This document shows positions 1 to 8,807 of a DNA stretch of 64,000 nt, piece after piece (the first letter of the stretch is position 1; the number at the start of each line of letters is the position of its first letter). The notes beneath the pieces were generated by a model. The model had not been told where the DNA came from. It searched no databases and saw nothing but the letters and a program-made list of their open reading frames with translations. A program made the position numbers and the translations under genes. Location of the stretch: assembly GCF_040712075.1 (NCBI RefSeq), contig NZ_JBFCVL010000003.1:496001-560000 (forward strand), written 5' to 3'. This DNA is from Fodinicurvata sp. EGI_FJ10296 (GTDB lineage: Bacteria > Pseudomonadota > Alphaproteobacteria > DSM-16000 > Inquilinaceae).

Positions 1-669
1 GATATGGGAACGCGCATGCGCAATCTGGTGCATCTGGTTCCCGTGCTGATCCTGTTCGCCTTCATCGTCGGATCGATCTATGGCGGCTGGGCGACACCGA
101 CCGAGGCCGCCGCCGTCGGCACCATCGCCGCCATCGCCCTGGCCTGGAACGCCGGCGGCCTGTCCTGGCGCATGATGGGTGCCGCGCTGGAAGGCACGAT
201 GCGCACAACCGCCATGATCATGCTGATCCTGCTGGCCGCTAACTTCCTCAACTTCGTGCTCGCTTCGGTCGGCCTGACCGATCAGCTGCTGACCTATATC
301 GACTCGCTCGATCTGACCCGCCTTCAGACTCTGATGGCGATTATCCTGTTCTACATCGTGCTGGGATTCTTCGTGGAAACCCTGTCACTGATGATCGTGA
401 CCATACCCATCGTCGCGCCACTGATGGTCGAACTGGGATACGACCCGGTCTGGTTCGGGATTCTGCTGATCGTCCTGATCGAAATGGCGTTGATCACACC
501 CCCGATCGGCCTGAACCTGTATGTCGTTCAAAGCGTTCGCAAACGCGGAAGCCTGACCGACGTCATGGTCGGGGCGATTCCATTCGTCATCGCCATGTTC
601 GGCATGGTCATTCTTCTGGTGCTTTTCCCCCAGATCGCGCTGTTCATACCGCAACTGGCCAGCGGATAG
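1..669 (+). CDS. TRAP transporter large permease (DctM), C-terminal part
   Basis: The frame is open from the first base, so the gene starts upstream of the window; 222 codons remain before TAG. The product is almost wholly hydrophobic, with about six membrane segments. It carries the DctM-type pattern 'TPTEAAAVGT' near the start and 'ITPPIGLNLYVVQ' near residue 170, both typical of the C-terminal half of TRAP large permeases (usual length about 425 residues). The protein would form the Na+-driven channel for a carboxylate delivered by a periplasmic DctP protein. Its partners must lie to the left. The next genes are on the opposite strand, so it ends its transcription unit. Confidence 0.9.
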   Translation, partial: DMGTRMRNLVHLVPVLILFAFIVGSIYGGWATPTEAAAVGTIAAIALAWNAGGLSWRMMGAALEGTMRTTAMIMLILLAANFLNFVLASVGLTDQLLTYIDSLDLTRLQTLMAIILFYIVLGFFVETLSLMIVTIPIVAPLMVELGYDPVWFGILLIVLIEMALITPPIGLNLYVVQSVRKRGSLTDVMVGAIPFVIAMFGMVILLVLFPQIALFIPQLASG

Positions 670-720
670 CCGCGTTTTACATCTGCGGTCAAGCGGCGAC
701 GCTGCACCAGACTCACGGGA

Positions 721-1182
721 TCAGTAGAAACCCACCTCGCGCACGTCGATCTCGGCGTCATGGTCCCGGCCAAACGCGACGACAGCGACCGACCTCAGAC
801 TGCGGGCGCGCGGGATAGTGCGCAGCAGGGCGCCCGAGGCGACGAATGCGTCCAGGGGCAGGCGCACATCGCTCCACGTCCGTGTGACGTCAAATCCCGC
901 CTGATAATATTGCCAGGGCAGAATCGTGCCCGCCGTGCGCAGATGAACGAAATAGCGCTGATCATTGCCGCGGACGACAAGGCGAACACCGGTCGTGCTT
1001 TCTGGCGGTGGGCTGGCCAGATCCAGCCGAATCTGAATGAAACCACCCCTGTTGGCCGTGCTGACGCGGCCGGTCATGCGCGCATAGGGTTGGCCGTCTT
1101 CCTGCAGATAGACGACCTTTCCCGACGACACGCCGCCCATTACTGCATCCGAAAAGAACCGCCAGCGGGTTTCCGGCTGCAT
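721..1182 (-). CDS. CIA30-like (NADH:ubiquinone oxidoreductase intermediate-associated protein 30) domain protein
   Basis: This 153-residue protein fits the CIA30 fold. It has an N-terminal W-x-F-x-S-D-x-V-M-G-G-V-S-x-G pattern and a C-terminal run of strands ending in 'EIDVREVGFY', resembling a carbohydrate-binding jelly roll. In eukaryotes CIA30 helps assemble complex I; bacterial members are small proteins of unknown role. There is no signal peptide. I chose the ATG at 1182, because GAGG lies about 8 nt upstream, over the GTG at 1200. It is followed on the same strand by nothing obvious and preceded by the DUF2848 gene with a gap of about 120 nt. Confidence 0.75.
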   Translation of the reverse strand: MQPETRWRFFSDAVMGGVSSGKVVYLQEDGQPYARMTGRVSTANRGGFIQIRLDLASPPPESTTGVRLVVRGNDQRYFVHLRTAGTILPWQYYQAGFDVTRTWSDVRLPLDAFVASGALLRTIPRARSLRSVAVVAFGRDHDAEIDVREVGFY

Positions 1183-1304
1183 CGTGCAATCCTCGATCAC
1201 TGTTTCGCTGGTCGATACGGGCGCGCACAGTTCCGACCCGCGATTGCGACCCCGATGATCGCAACATCGATCATGCCAGCGTCATCACGGTGCTGATCCC
1301 CGGA

Positions 1305-1985
1305 TCAGAAATAGTTGTTCAGCACCCTGATCGTGTAATCGTGGCGAATCATACCCATGCCGTTCGGTGTCGGATCGTTCAGGCGCAGCGATACGGTGGC
1401 GCCTTCCTTCGGCGGTTCGGCCCGCGTCGGGACCGTCCCGCTCAGGATCATCATGCCTTCGCGGTCTTCGCCAGGTGCGGTGCGCGCGACGAAATCGAAG
1501 ATTTCCTGCCACGGAAGCAACTGGCCGAGCGTGCCATCCTGCAGCACCGTATCGCCGCAGGTCGAGGTGAGTTGCAGGTCGTCCCAACGGTCGCTGACGG
1601 CATCCAGCGGCCAGACGGTCCGGCCGACGATTTTCGGGCAGACATTCTTGGAAAGCTCGATTGACTGCGCTTCCAGTTTGCGGTCGGTCTGATCGCTCGC
1701 CACCGTGACATAGTCGCGGCCCTGATAGCGGATGAAGGCGCATTCGATCTCCGGCGTCGTGGCGTCCTTGTAGACCGATATCTGTTCGGCATTGGTGACG
1801 AGCGTCGGGATCACCGGGAACAGGATCGGCACGCTCGCTGGCGGACTGACGCCGATCGCGCGCATCTCCTCGATGTGGTGATCGATTGACGCGCGGTCGC
1901 GGCCCGTGAAACCGGCTGCCACGACCGTCTTGATCGGCATCGTAATCCGGTCCTCACCGCAGTCGAACGTGATACTCTGATGCAT
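1305..1985 (-). CDS. DUF2848 family protein
   Basis: The 226-residue soluble protein matches the DUF2848 family by overall pattern: an N-terminal 'HHIEEMRAIGVSPPASVP' segment, a central 'TDRKLEAQSIELSK' stretch, and a C-terminal 'NPTPNGMGMIRHDY' stretch. No signal peptide or membrane segment is visible. The family has no established reaction but is commonly found in catabolic clusters with amidases and transporters, as here. An ATG at 1985 preceded by GGAGG at ideal spacing fixes the start; an upstream in-frame start at 2021 has no comparable ribosome site. It is divergent from the DMT exporter at 2139. Confidence 0.8.
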   Translation of the reverse strand: MHQSITFDCGEDRITMPIKTVVAAGFTGRDRASIDHHIEEMRAIGVSPPASVPILFPVIPTLVTNAEQISVYKDATTPEIECAFIRYQGRDYVTVASDQTDRKLEAQSIELSKNVCPKIVGRTVWPLDAVSDRWDDLQLTSTCGDTVLQDGTLGQLLPWQEIFDFVARTAPGEDREGMMILSGTVPTRAEPPKEGATVSLRLNDPTPNGMGMIRHDYTIRVLNNYF

Positions 1986-2138
1986 TCTCCGGCTCCTCCA
2001 GGCGCAAAATTCATTAGACAACGTAGCTTACGCCATCGTTTCTTTAGACGAAAGCGCCGAACCCCTTTCACCAGACCGGCAAGCCGCGCTGGTCCGGGGG
2101 CAGGCATCGCCAGATAGTGGATGGGGACGGAGGATCGA

Positions 2139-3107
2139 TTGAGCCCGACAGCACTGGAGCGAAACCCGGAAAAAGCGGGACGGCAAAAGCTGGTCGGGCT
2201 TGTGTGTGGGGTGTCGGTAACGCTGATCTGGTCGGGCTGGATCGTGGTGTCCCGGTTCGGTGTCCAGCAGACGCTGACCATATACGACATCACGGCGCTG
2301 CGGTTCGGCGTCGCGGCGGTGATCGTCCTGCCCTTCGCGATCATGGACAGAAGCTGGCGCCGCCGCCCCGGCCTGATGGTGCTGATCGCGGTCTCCGCGG
2401 GCGCCCCCTATGCGCTGACCGCCGTCGCCGGAATGCAATACGCACCCGCGTCCCATGCCGGGGTTTTCATCAACGGACTGCTGCCGATATTCGCCGCCCT
2501 GATCGGCTGGCTCTGGCTGGGCGAGGGTGTGGGCATGGCCCGGCGGGTCGGCATGGCCCTGATCGTTGTTGGCGCCGGAGCCCTCGCCGTCGCCGCCACC
2601 GGCGGAACGGGTTTTCAAGAACTGGCGACCGCCCGGCGCGGGCATCTTTTCTTCCTCGCGGCCGGTGCGATGCTCGCCTTCTACATGGTCGCCGTCCGGG
2701 CGTGGCGGATCAGCCTGCGCGAGATCATCGTTGTCGTGCCGCTGTTCAGCGCGCTGGGATTCGTGCCGCTATGGCTGGCGGTTCTGCCCAGCACCCTGCT
2801 TGAGGCGCCGGTCGGCGAGATCGTTTTGCAGGGGGCCTATCAGGGGCTGCTGGTCAGCCTGGCCGCGCTGTTGCTGATGGCAAGGACCGTGCAAACCCTC
2901 GGCGCCACGACCACCGCCGTATTCATGGCCGGCGTGCCGCCATTGTCCGGCCTGTTGAGCATTCCGGTGCTGGGGGAAGTTCCCGGGCCACTCGAATGGG
3001 CGGGTATGGCCCTGACGGCAGTGGGAATTGCCCTGGCCTCCGGATCTATCGGGGGCGCTATGGGCTGGACTTTCGGCCCGGCGCTTCGCCGCATATCCAA
3101 TAGATGA
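2139..3107 (+). CDS. DMT (EamA/RhaT) family transporter
   Basis: A 322-residue protein with ten predicted hydrophobic segments in two homologous halves, the hallmark of drug/metabolite transporters with two EamA repeats. Each half begins with a tryptophan- or glycine-rich helix and ends with a 'GWLWLGEG' or 'PVLGEVPGPLEWAGMAL' type motif (last helix pair of each repeat). It would export a small metabolite across the inner membrane; the substrate cannot be read from sequence. A TTG at 2139 is preceded by GGAGG and is my preferred start; an ATG at 2121 is also in frame but lacks a ribosome site. Amidase follows after 30 nt on the same strand, so the two may be co-transcribed. Confidence 0.85.
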   Translation: MSPTALERNPEKAGRQKLVGLVCGVSVTLIWSGWIVVSRFGVQQTLTIYDITALRFGVAAVIVLPFAIMDRSWRRRPGLMVLIAVSAGAPYALTAVAGMQYAPASHAGVFINGLLPIFAALIGWLWLGEGVGMARRVGMALIVVGAGALAVAATGGTGFQELATARRGHLFFLAAGAMLAFYMVAVRAWRISLREIIVVVPLFSALGFVPLWLAVLPSTLLEAPVGEIVLQGAYQGLLVSLAALLLMARTVQTLGATTTAVFMAGVPPLSGLLSIPVLGEVPGPLEWAGMALTAVGIALASGSIGGAMGWTFGPALRRISNR

Positions 3108-3137
3108 TGTTAACGTTCCAGAATTGGAGAAGACGCC

Positions 3138-4583
3138 ATGATCGATTCCGCCACCACCGCCGCCTCTCATCCGGACGCGTATGGACCTTTCGCCCCGATC
3201 GAGGTCCTGTCGGGCCTGATCCAGACCGGCGCACTGAAGCCCAGCACACTGGTCGCCGATTGTCTGAAGCGGATCGATGCGCTGGATCGCCGGGTGCATG
3301 CATTCGTCGAGGTCTATGCCGACGAGGCCATGGCCGCCGCCGAGGCGCATGATCGGCTGATCGCCGCCGGTCACCGGATCGGGCCGCTGCACGGCATCCC
3401 GGTGGCGCTCAAGGATCTGGTGGAAATGAAAGGCAAGCACACCACGGGTGGGTCGGCCGAATGGCGCGGCCGGATTTCCGAAGAGACGGCGACGCTGGTG
3501 CGATTGCTGGAAGCCGCCGGCATGATCGTCATCGGCAAGACCCATATGGTGGAATTCGCCTACGGCGCCTGGGGCACCAACGCGCATATGGGCGCGCCAT
3601 GGAACCCGTGGGACATGAACACGCACCGCATCTGCGGCGGGTCCAGCAGCGGTTCGGCCGCAGCGGTGGCGGCCGGTATGGTGCCGGCGGCGATCGGCAC
3701 GGATTCCGGCGGCTCCGTCCGCATCCCGGCCTCGCTGTGCGGGATCGTCGGCCTGAAGACCACGGTCGGGCGGGTCAGCCGGGCGGGGACGCTGTACTTG
3801 AGCCCGACGGTCGACACCATCGGGCCCATGGTCCGGTCGGTTGCCGACGCTTCATTCATGCTCGATGCGCTTCAGGGGCAGGATCAGGGCGATCGGTCCA
3901 CCTTGGGCGTTGCGCCCTGCACGCCTGGCGCCAGCCTGAACACAGGCGTCGAAGGCCTGCGCCTGCTGGCCATGGAAGACAGCGATCGCGCCAAATGCTC
4001 CGGCCCCGTCAACGCCGCCTATGATGCCGCGCTCCAGACATTCCGAGATCTGGGCGCGCGCGTCGATACGGTGACACCGCCGGCATCCCTGATCGACGTC
4101 GCCGCTGAGGGCGGCCGGATCCTGTCCGCAGAAAGCTATGCCATCCACAAGGCCTGGATCGACGACGAGACGAAACAATTCGATCCGGCAGTGCGCCGCC
4201 GCATCCTGCTGGGCCGGGATATCGATGCCGCCGCCTATATCGACATTCTGGAAAGGCGCCGGCAGAACATCGCCGCCTTCGACGCCTTCATGGCCGATTT
4301 CGACGCCATGATCACGCCCACGACAATCTCGTCGGCGGTACCGCTCGACGCCGTCGATGAGACCCAGTCGCCGATGAGCCTGATCACCCGCGCCGGAAAC
4401 TATCTGGAGCAATGCGCCATCGCCGTTCCGGCCGGCATTGATGACCAGGCCGGGGCCGAGAACGGGTTGCCGCTGTCGATCCAGGTCGTCGGCCGCGCCT
4501 TTGACGAGACGCGGATTCTCAGGATCGCCCGCGCCTTCGAACAGGCCACCGACTGGAAGGACCGTCACCCGGTCGGTCTGTGA
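3138..4583 (+). CDS. Amidase signature family enzyme
   Basis: A 481-residue cytoplasmic amidase. The Ser-cisSer-Lys catalytic set is visible: Lys in '[10 protein letters not shown]' near residue 95, the amidase signature [14 protein letters not shown] near 170, and the nucleophile in '[13 protein letters not shown]' near 190. Length and order match GatA-like and aryl-amide hydrolases. There are no gatB/gatC neighbours, so it is more likely a catabolic amidase (amide or carbamoyl substrate to acid plus ammonia) than the tRNA amidotransferase subunit. GGAG precedes the ATG. It lies between a DMT exporter and a GST-like gene, in a cluster of organic-acid genes. Confidence 0.92.
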   Translation: MIDSATTAASHPDAYGPFAPIEVLSGLIQTGALKPSTLVADCLKRIDALDRRVHAFVEVYADEAMAAAEAHDRLIAAGHRIGPLHGIPVALKDLVEMKGKHTTGGSAEWRGRISEETATLVRLLEAAGMIVIGKTHMVEFAYGAWGTNAHMGAPWNPWDMNTHRICGGSSSGSAAAVAAGMVPAAIGTDSGGSVRIPASLCGIVGLKTTVGRVSRAGTLYLSPTVDTIGPMVRSVADASFMLDALQGQDQGDRSTLGVAPCTPGASLNTGVEGLRLLAMEDSDRAKCSGPVNAAYDAALQTFRDLGARVDTVTPPASLIDVAAEGGRILSAESYAIHKAWIDDETKQFDPAVRRRILLGRDIDAAAYIDILERRRQNIAAFDAFMADFDAMITPTTISSAVPLDAVDETQSPMSLITRAGNYLEQCAIAVPAGIDDQAGAENGLPLSIQVVGRAFDETRILRIARAFEQATDWKDRHPVGL

Positions 4584-4641
4584 TGGCCCGCTTGAACGGC
4601 GAATTCCGCATACCCCTATTGAACGCCCAAGAGAGACCCTT

Positions 4642-5451
4642 ATGCCGGACACGACGCGCCCCCTTGTATGCCACATACCGGTCTGCCCTTTTTCCCAACG
4701 GCTGGAGATCCTCCTTTCGCTCAAGGGACTGACCGGCGCGGTCGATTTTCATGTGGTGGACATCACCCGCCCCCGGCCGGACTGGTTGCTGGAACGCACG
4801 CGCGGCACCACGGCGATGCCGATCCTGCTGACACCGAAAGGCGGGGTGATCAAGGAAAGCCTCGTGATCCTGCGTTATCTTGAGGAGATCTTCCCCATCC
4901 CGGCGATCGCGCGGCATGACCCCTTCGAGCGTGCGATCGAACGGATGCTGATCGCGCATGAGGGGGCCTTCACGACCTGCGGCTATCGGTTCGTGATGAA
5001 TCGCGACACTTCGGTGCGCGCGGAATTCGCCGCGCGGATGCTGGACGAATACGCCAGGCTCGACGCCTTCCTGCGCCGGCACAATCCGGGGGGCATATTC
5101 CTTTTCGAGGAATTCGGCCTCGCTGAAACAGTGTTCACGCCAATGTTCAAGCGGTTCCTGTTCCTCGAATACTATGAGAATTTCGACCTGCCGGAGTCCG
5201 CGGATTTCGCTCGCGTCCGCCAGTGGCGCGATACCTGCCTCGCTCATCCCTCGGCGCAACAGGTAAGCCGCGAACAGATCGTCAAGCTCTACTATGACTA
5301 CGCCCTTGGCGCCGGCAACGGTGCGCTTCCCGAAGGCCGCACGGTGTCGAGCTTCACCTTCGATCCGCATTGGACCGAACGCCCCTGGCCGCCCCGAGAG
5401 AAATACGGTCGCGCCGCGACAGACCGGGAGCTTGGCCTTCTGAACGACTGA
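4642..5451 (+). CDS. Glutathione S-transferase family protein
   Basis: The 269-residue protein begins with a thioredoxin-like N-terminal GST domain: 'CHIPVCPFSQRLEILL' holds a C-x-F/S-type redox site and 'TAMPILLTPKGGVIKES' supplies the cis-Pro and the glutathione gamma-Glu binding E-S pair near residue 70. An all-helical C-terminal domain follows. It probably conjugates or reduces with glutathione; the CPFS site suggests an Omega- or Beta-like thiol chemistry (inference). The start at 4642 was chosen because the GST fold begins right there, and a long in-frame upstream extension overlaps the amidase. It is the last gene of the amidase group. Confidence 0.82.
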   Translation: MPDTTRPLVCHIPVCPFSQRLEILLSLKGLTGAVDFHVVDITRPRPDWLLERTRGTTAMPILLTPKGGVIKESLVILRYLEEIFPIPAIARHDPFERAIERMLIAHEGAFTTCGYRFVMNRDTSVRAEFAARMLDEYARLDAFLRRHNPGGIFLFEEFGLAETVFTPMFKRFLFLEYYENFDLPESADFARVRQWRDTCLAHPSAQQVSREQIVKLYYDYALGAGNGALPEGRTVSSFTFDPHWTERPWPPREKYGRAATDRELGLLND

Positions 5452-5547
5452 CCTACCTTCAATCCGGTCCAGGAGGAATTCCCACGATCCGCAGATCCGG
5501 AACACCGAAGCCGCCATTCGCCAACCCTCTGCCAAGACACCGTGCTG

Positions 5548-6930
5548 CTAAGACACCGTGGCCGCGACCAGATCGGCAACGTCGGCCAGGTTCTCCAGAT
5601 CGTCCACCATGGCGATCAGCCGCGCCACCGGCTCTTCGGGCAGCGGATGACGGCCAAAGGAACAGCAGCGCCGGAACTTGTCGCGCTGCTGTTCCGGCGA
5701 AAGCGGCGCCTCCGGATGCCCGAACACCACCGGCAGCGTGATCGCGTGCTCCTGCCCGCCGGTCAGCCTCACGCGCACTGTCTGCGGGTTCAGCGCGTTC
5801 TCGTCGGCATTGGTGTCCTGCACCACGCTGACCATTCCGGCGAAATGGTGGACGCGGGGATCGCTCAGCATTTCCGGCCCCATGAAATCTGGAACGTCGA
5901 CGCGCCCCCGCGCCAGAAAGACGCCAGCGACAAAGGCCAGGCACAGCTTGGCATAGGTTGTTGAGGGCTGCGCTATGGCCGGCCGCCCGACCAGCCGACA
6001 GATCAGGGGCGGGGCCTCGACCGTGACGGCTTCCACGGCGTCGGCGTCAAACCCGTGCTCGGCCATCAGCCGGGCCAACCCGTCGACCACACCGTGGGTC
6101 AGGCGTCCGGTCGGATAAGGCTTCTGCGAAAGCCGCGTAATCTGCCAGCGTGTGCCCAGTTGCGAGATCGGTGCAAGATCGTAGAGACCCTGTTCATATA
6201 GTTCGAAGTAGCCATACCGCCCGATCAGGAAGTCGCGCGGCCCCTCGACCCCGGCTTTGGCCAGATCCACGGCTGTCAACGCTGCGCGGGCGTTGAATCC
6301 GATCTGCAATCCGACCAGCATCGACCCCTCCAGATGGGGTTGCAGCGTTCCCGATGTCTGGCCATAGGCATTGCCGAGCGCGCTGGCGACCCTATCTTCG
6401 TCCAGCCCTTCGATCCGGGCAACAGCGGCCGTGGCGCCGAACCCGCCCGCTGTTGCCGGGCGATAAAAGCGCACGGGTGCTTCGACGGCCATACCGATCA
6501 CCGTGGCGACATCCACCCCGACCGCCAGCGCGGCGATCAGGGTTCGGCCATCGACCGGCTTGCCGGCGGCGCTGAGTTCCTGGCAACGCGACAGCGTCGC
6601 CGCCGCGATCGACGCCATGGGATGAACCACGGCGTCCTCGTGCACGCAGTCGAATTCCTGACAGTGGATCAGATACGCATTCACGATCGCCGCCGACGGA
6701 GCCGGAAGCATGGTGCCAGTATGCCAGACCTGGGCCGCGCCGCCCTGCCCCCACACCGATGCCGCCTTGATGACGTCATCAACGCCCGCTGCGGATGTTC
6801 CGGCAATGCCGGCGCCCAGGGTATCGAGCAGGAAGGTTCTGGTTTTGGAAACGGCGTCGGCCGGAATCGATTCCGGATCGGTTCGGGCGACATGGCGGGC
6901 CAGGGCGTCGGCGGGGTTGGCAAGTGTCAT
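5548..6930 (-). CDS. MmgE/PrpD family protein
   Basis: A 460-residue soluble protein of the MmgE/PrpD family (2-methylcitrate dehydratase, aconitate decarboxylase and relatives). Family marks include the N-terminal 'TRTFLLDTLGAGIAG' helix, a mid-protein 'SALGNAYGQTSGTLQPHLEGSM' stretch and a C-terminal 'PYPTGRLTHGVVDGL' segment. It probably dehydrates or decarboxylates a tricarboxylate-like acid. It is transcribed away from the TctCBA operon, and a second MmgE/PrpD gene closes that operon at 10304, so the pair likely acts on substrates brought in by the TTT transporter. The stop region has the 11-mer AAGACACCGTG repeated twice with a 5-nt gap. Confidence 0.88.
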   Translation of the reverse strand: MTLANPADALARHVARTDPESIPADAVSKTRTFLLDTLGAGIAGTSAAGVDDVIKAASVWGQGGAAQVWHTGTMLPAPSAAIVNAYLIHCQEFDCVHEDAVVHPMASIAAATLSRCQELSAAGKPVDGRTLIAALAVGVDVATVIGMAVEAPVRFYRPATAGGFGATAAVARIEGLDEDRVASALGNAYGQTSGTLQPHLEGSMLVGLQIGFNARAALTAVDLAKAGVEGPRDFLIGRYGYFELYEQGLYDLAPISQLGTRWQITRLSQKPYPTGRLTHGVVDGLARLMAEHGFDADAVEAVTVEAPPLICRLVGRPAIAQPSTTYAKLCLAFVAGVFLARGRVDVPDFMGPEMLSDPRVHHFAGMVSVVQDTNADENALNPQTVRVRLTGGQEHAITLPVVFGHPEAPLSPEQQRDKFRRCCSFGRHPLPEEPVARLIAMVDDLENLADVADLVAATVS

Positions 6931-7202
6931 ATTCGATCGCCTCGCGTTTTCGTTTCGCCCGCTGAAGTCTCGCAGAATCGCCTGCGCCCGTCACACAAAA
7001 GAACGAAATTAAACGAAAAATTCAGTGCATCGTAAGGAGATATCTAAACCTGCGAAACCTGAATTGCCACTTCGCTCCATAGACGAACGAATATTATTCA
7101 CTTAACCTGAATCTTCCCAGTCATGAGACTCGGGCGAAAGATCCGTAGCGGGCAAAACAAGCTGAATACGAAACGCTGCGGATACTACCAAGGGAGGAAG
7201 AA

Positions 7203-8183
7203 ATGGTTCATTCGCTCGTCGGCGGCCGCTATGCGCACGCCGCCATCACCGCTGCCCTGATGCTCGGATCCAGCACGGTCGCCTATGCTGACGCAGGGAT
7301 CGACTATCCCCATGATCTCGTGACGCTGGTCACGCATTCGAGCGCCGGTGGCGGCGGCGACGTCTTCCTTCGCGACATGATCGGACCCCTTTCGGAAATC
7401 ATGGGCGTCGAGTTCGTGGTCGAGAACGTCGTCGGCGGCAGCGGCGGCGCCGCGATCGCCTATATGGCCGAGGCGCCCGCCGACGGTTCGGTCATCTATG
7501 CCAGCAACCCGACCTATATCTTCACATCATTTCTGAGCGACCTCGACCCCAACTATACCGACCTGGACCCGATTGTTAACGTCTTCTATGACCCTCAGGT
7601 CATTTTCGCCCGGGCCGATGCCCCGTACGAGACACTGGAAGACGCCGTCAGCGCCGCCCAGGAAGAGGACATGGTCTGGGCCGCTGGCGCCGCGGGCGCT
7701 CTGGGCCGGATGGCCATGGAGCAGCTGAAACAGGAGACCGGCGTCGATGCGGCCATATTGACGGGCGAAGGCGGCGGCGAAACCATCCTCAGCGTCCTGA
7801 ATGGCACGGCGGACATCGCCGTCGGCGAAGTTCTGGAACTGAGATCACAGCTGGAAGCCGAAGAGGTCAAGCTGCTGGCGGTCCTGACGCAGGAGCGGCT
7901 GGCGGAGAATCCCGATCTGCCAACGGCGCGCGAACTGGGCATCGATGTGGTGGTCGAAAAGTACCGCGGCCTCGCCGGTCCTGCCGGGCTGCCGGACGAC
8001 GTGATTGCCGCATGGGAATCGGCCATTCAACAATTGCTCGAACATCCGGAATATCGCGAGATGTATACTGCGGCAAGTCTTGAGCCGGCCTATCTCTCGA
8101 ACGAAGAGTTCAGGCCTTTCATCGATGATTTCGCGGCCAGCACGGAAGATTTCATGATATCGGTTGGAATAATCCAGGAATAA
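7203..8183 (+). CDS. tctC: Tripartite tricarboxylate transporter (TTT) substrate-binding protein, TctC/Bug family
   Basis: The 326-residue protein has a signal peptide of about 30 residues ending near 'VAYADA' and the Bug-type Venus-flytrap fold: 'HSSAGGGGDVFLRDM' near residue 45 and 'VVEKYRGLAGPAGLPDDV' near 240. It binds a carboxylate in the periplasm and hands it to TctB/TctA. GGGAGG sits just before the ATG. The gene heads an operon tctC-tctB-tctA-mmgE; the gap to tctB is about 50 nt. The 272-nt region upstream is shared with a divergent MmgE/PrpD gene and likely holds both promoters. Confidence 0.92.
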   Translation: MVHSLVGGRYAHAAITAALMLGSSTVAYADAGIDYPHDLVTLVTHSSAGGGGDVFLRDMIGPLSEIMGVEFVVENVVGGSGGAAIAYMAEAPADGSVIYASNPTYIFTSFLSDLDPNYTDLDPIVNVFYDPQVIFARADAPYETLEDAVSAAQEEDMVWAAGAAGALGRMAMEQLKQETGVDAAILTGEGGGETILSVLNGTADIAVGEVLELRSQLEAEEVKLLAVLTQERLAENPDLPTARELGIDVVVEKYRGLAGPAGLPDDVIAAWESAIQQLLEHPEYREMYTAASLEPAYLSNEEFRPFIDDFAASTEDFMISVGIIQE

Positions 8184-8231
8184 CCACCAAGGGAGCACAG
8201 ACGGCGGGCGATGGGAGCGACGGGGTATCAC

Positions 8232-8747
8232 ATGAACAGGAATTTCTTTCTGGGCGTAATGACCCTGGCGCTCTCAATCGCCTTTCTGATCGCCGCGCAG
8301 GACCTGCCCAGCAGCCGCCTCGACGGCCCTGTCGGGACGGCGGGGTTTCCCCGGCTGATCGGCTGGACCCTGTTCGGCGCCTCGATTCTGCTGATGGCGC
8401 AATCGGCCCTGTCCTTCATGTCGCGCCGCAGTTCGCCGACCCGAGCTATTGACGCGACTGCGCAGATCGAGGGCGAGGCGCCCGACATCTGGGCAACCCC
8501 GGGGCGGACCGCGGCACGAGCCGCGGGATTCCTGGCAATCGCTGTGGCTTTCCTGCTGCTGTTGCCCCATCTCGGCTACCTGATTTCGGTGTTCCTTCTG
8601 ATGACGGTCGCCATCCGGTACCAGGGCATGCGCCTCAGCGGGCGCGTATTTCTCGTCGCCGGCTTGGGCGCCTGCGCGTTCTGGGTCCTGTTCGTCTGGG
8701 CCATGGACGTGCCACTGCCGAGCGGCCTTCCCGGCCGGATCTTCTGA
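8232..8747 (+). CDS. tctB: TTT small membrane subunit TctB
   Basis: A 171-residue protein with four hydrophobic segments (about residues 5-22, 38-58, 95-125 and 138-160), matching TctB, the poorly conserved small membrane component of tripartite tricarboxylate transporters. Identification leans on its place between tctC and tctA and on the 'GPVGTAGFPRLIG' stretch common in TctB. An in-frame ATG at 8211 would add seven residues; I preferred 8232 because the first helix begins right after it. Confidence 0.85.
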   Translation: MNRNFFLGVMTLALSIAFLIAAQDLPSSRLDGPVGTAGFPRLIGWTLFGASILLMAQSALSFMSRRSSPTRAIDATAQIEGEAPDIWATPGRTAARAAGFLAIAVAFLLLLPHLGYLISVFLLMTVAIRYQGMRLSGRVFLVAGLGACAFWVLFVWAMDVPLPSGLPGRIF

Positions 8748-8807
8748 ACGAACGCCGCACGTCACGGGCGATCGACAAATCAATCACCCTCAGGAACGGG
8801 GCCCACT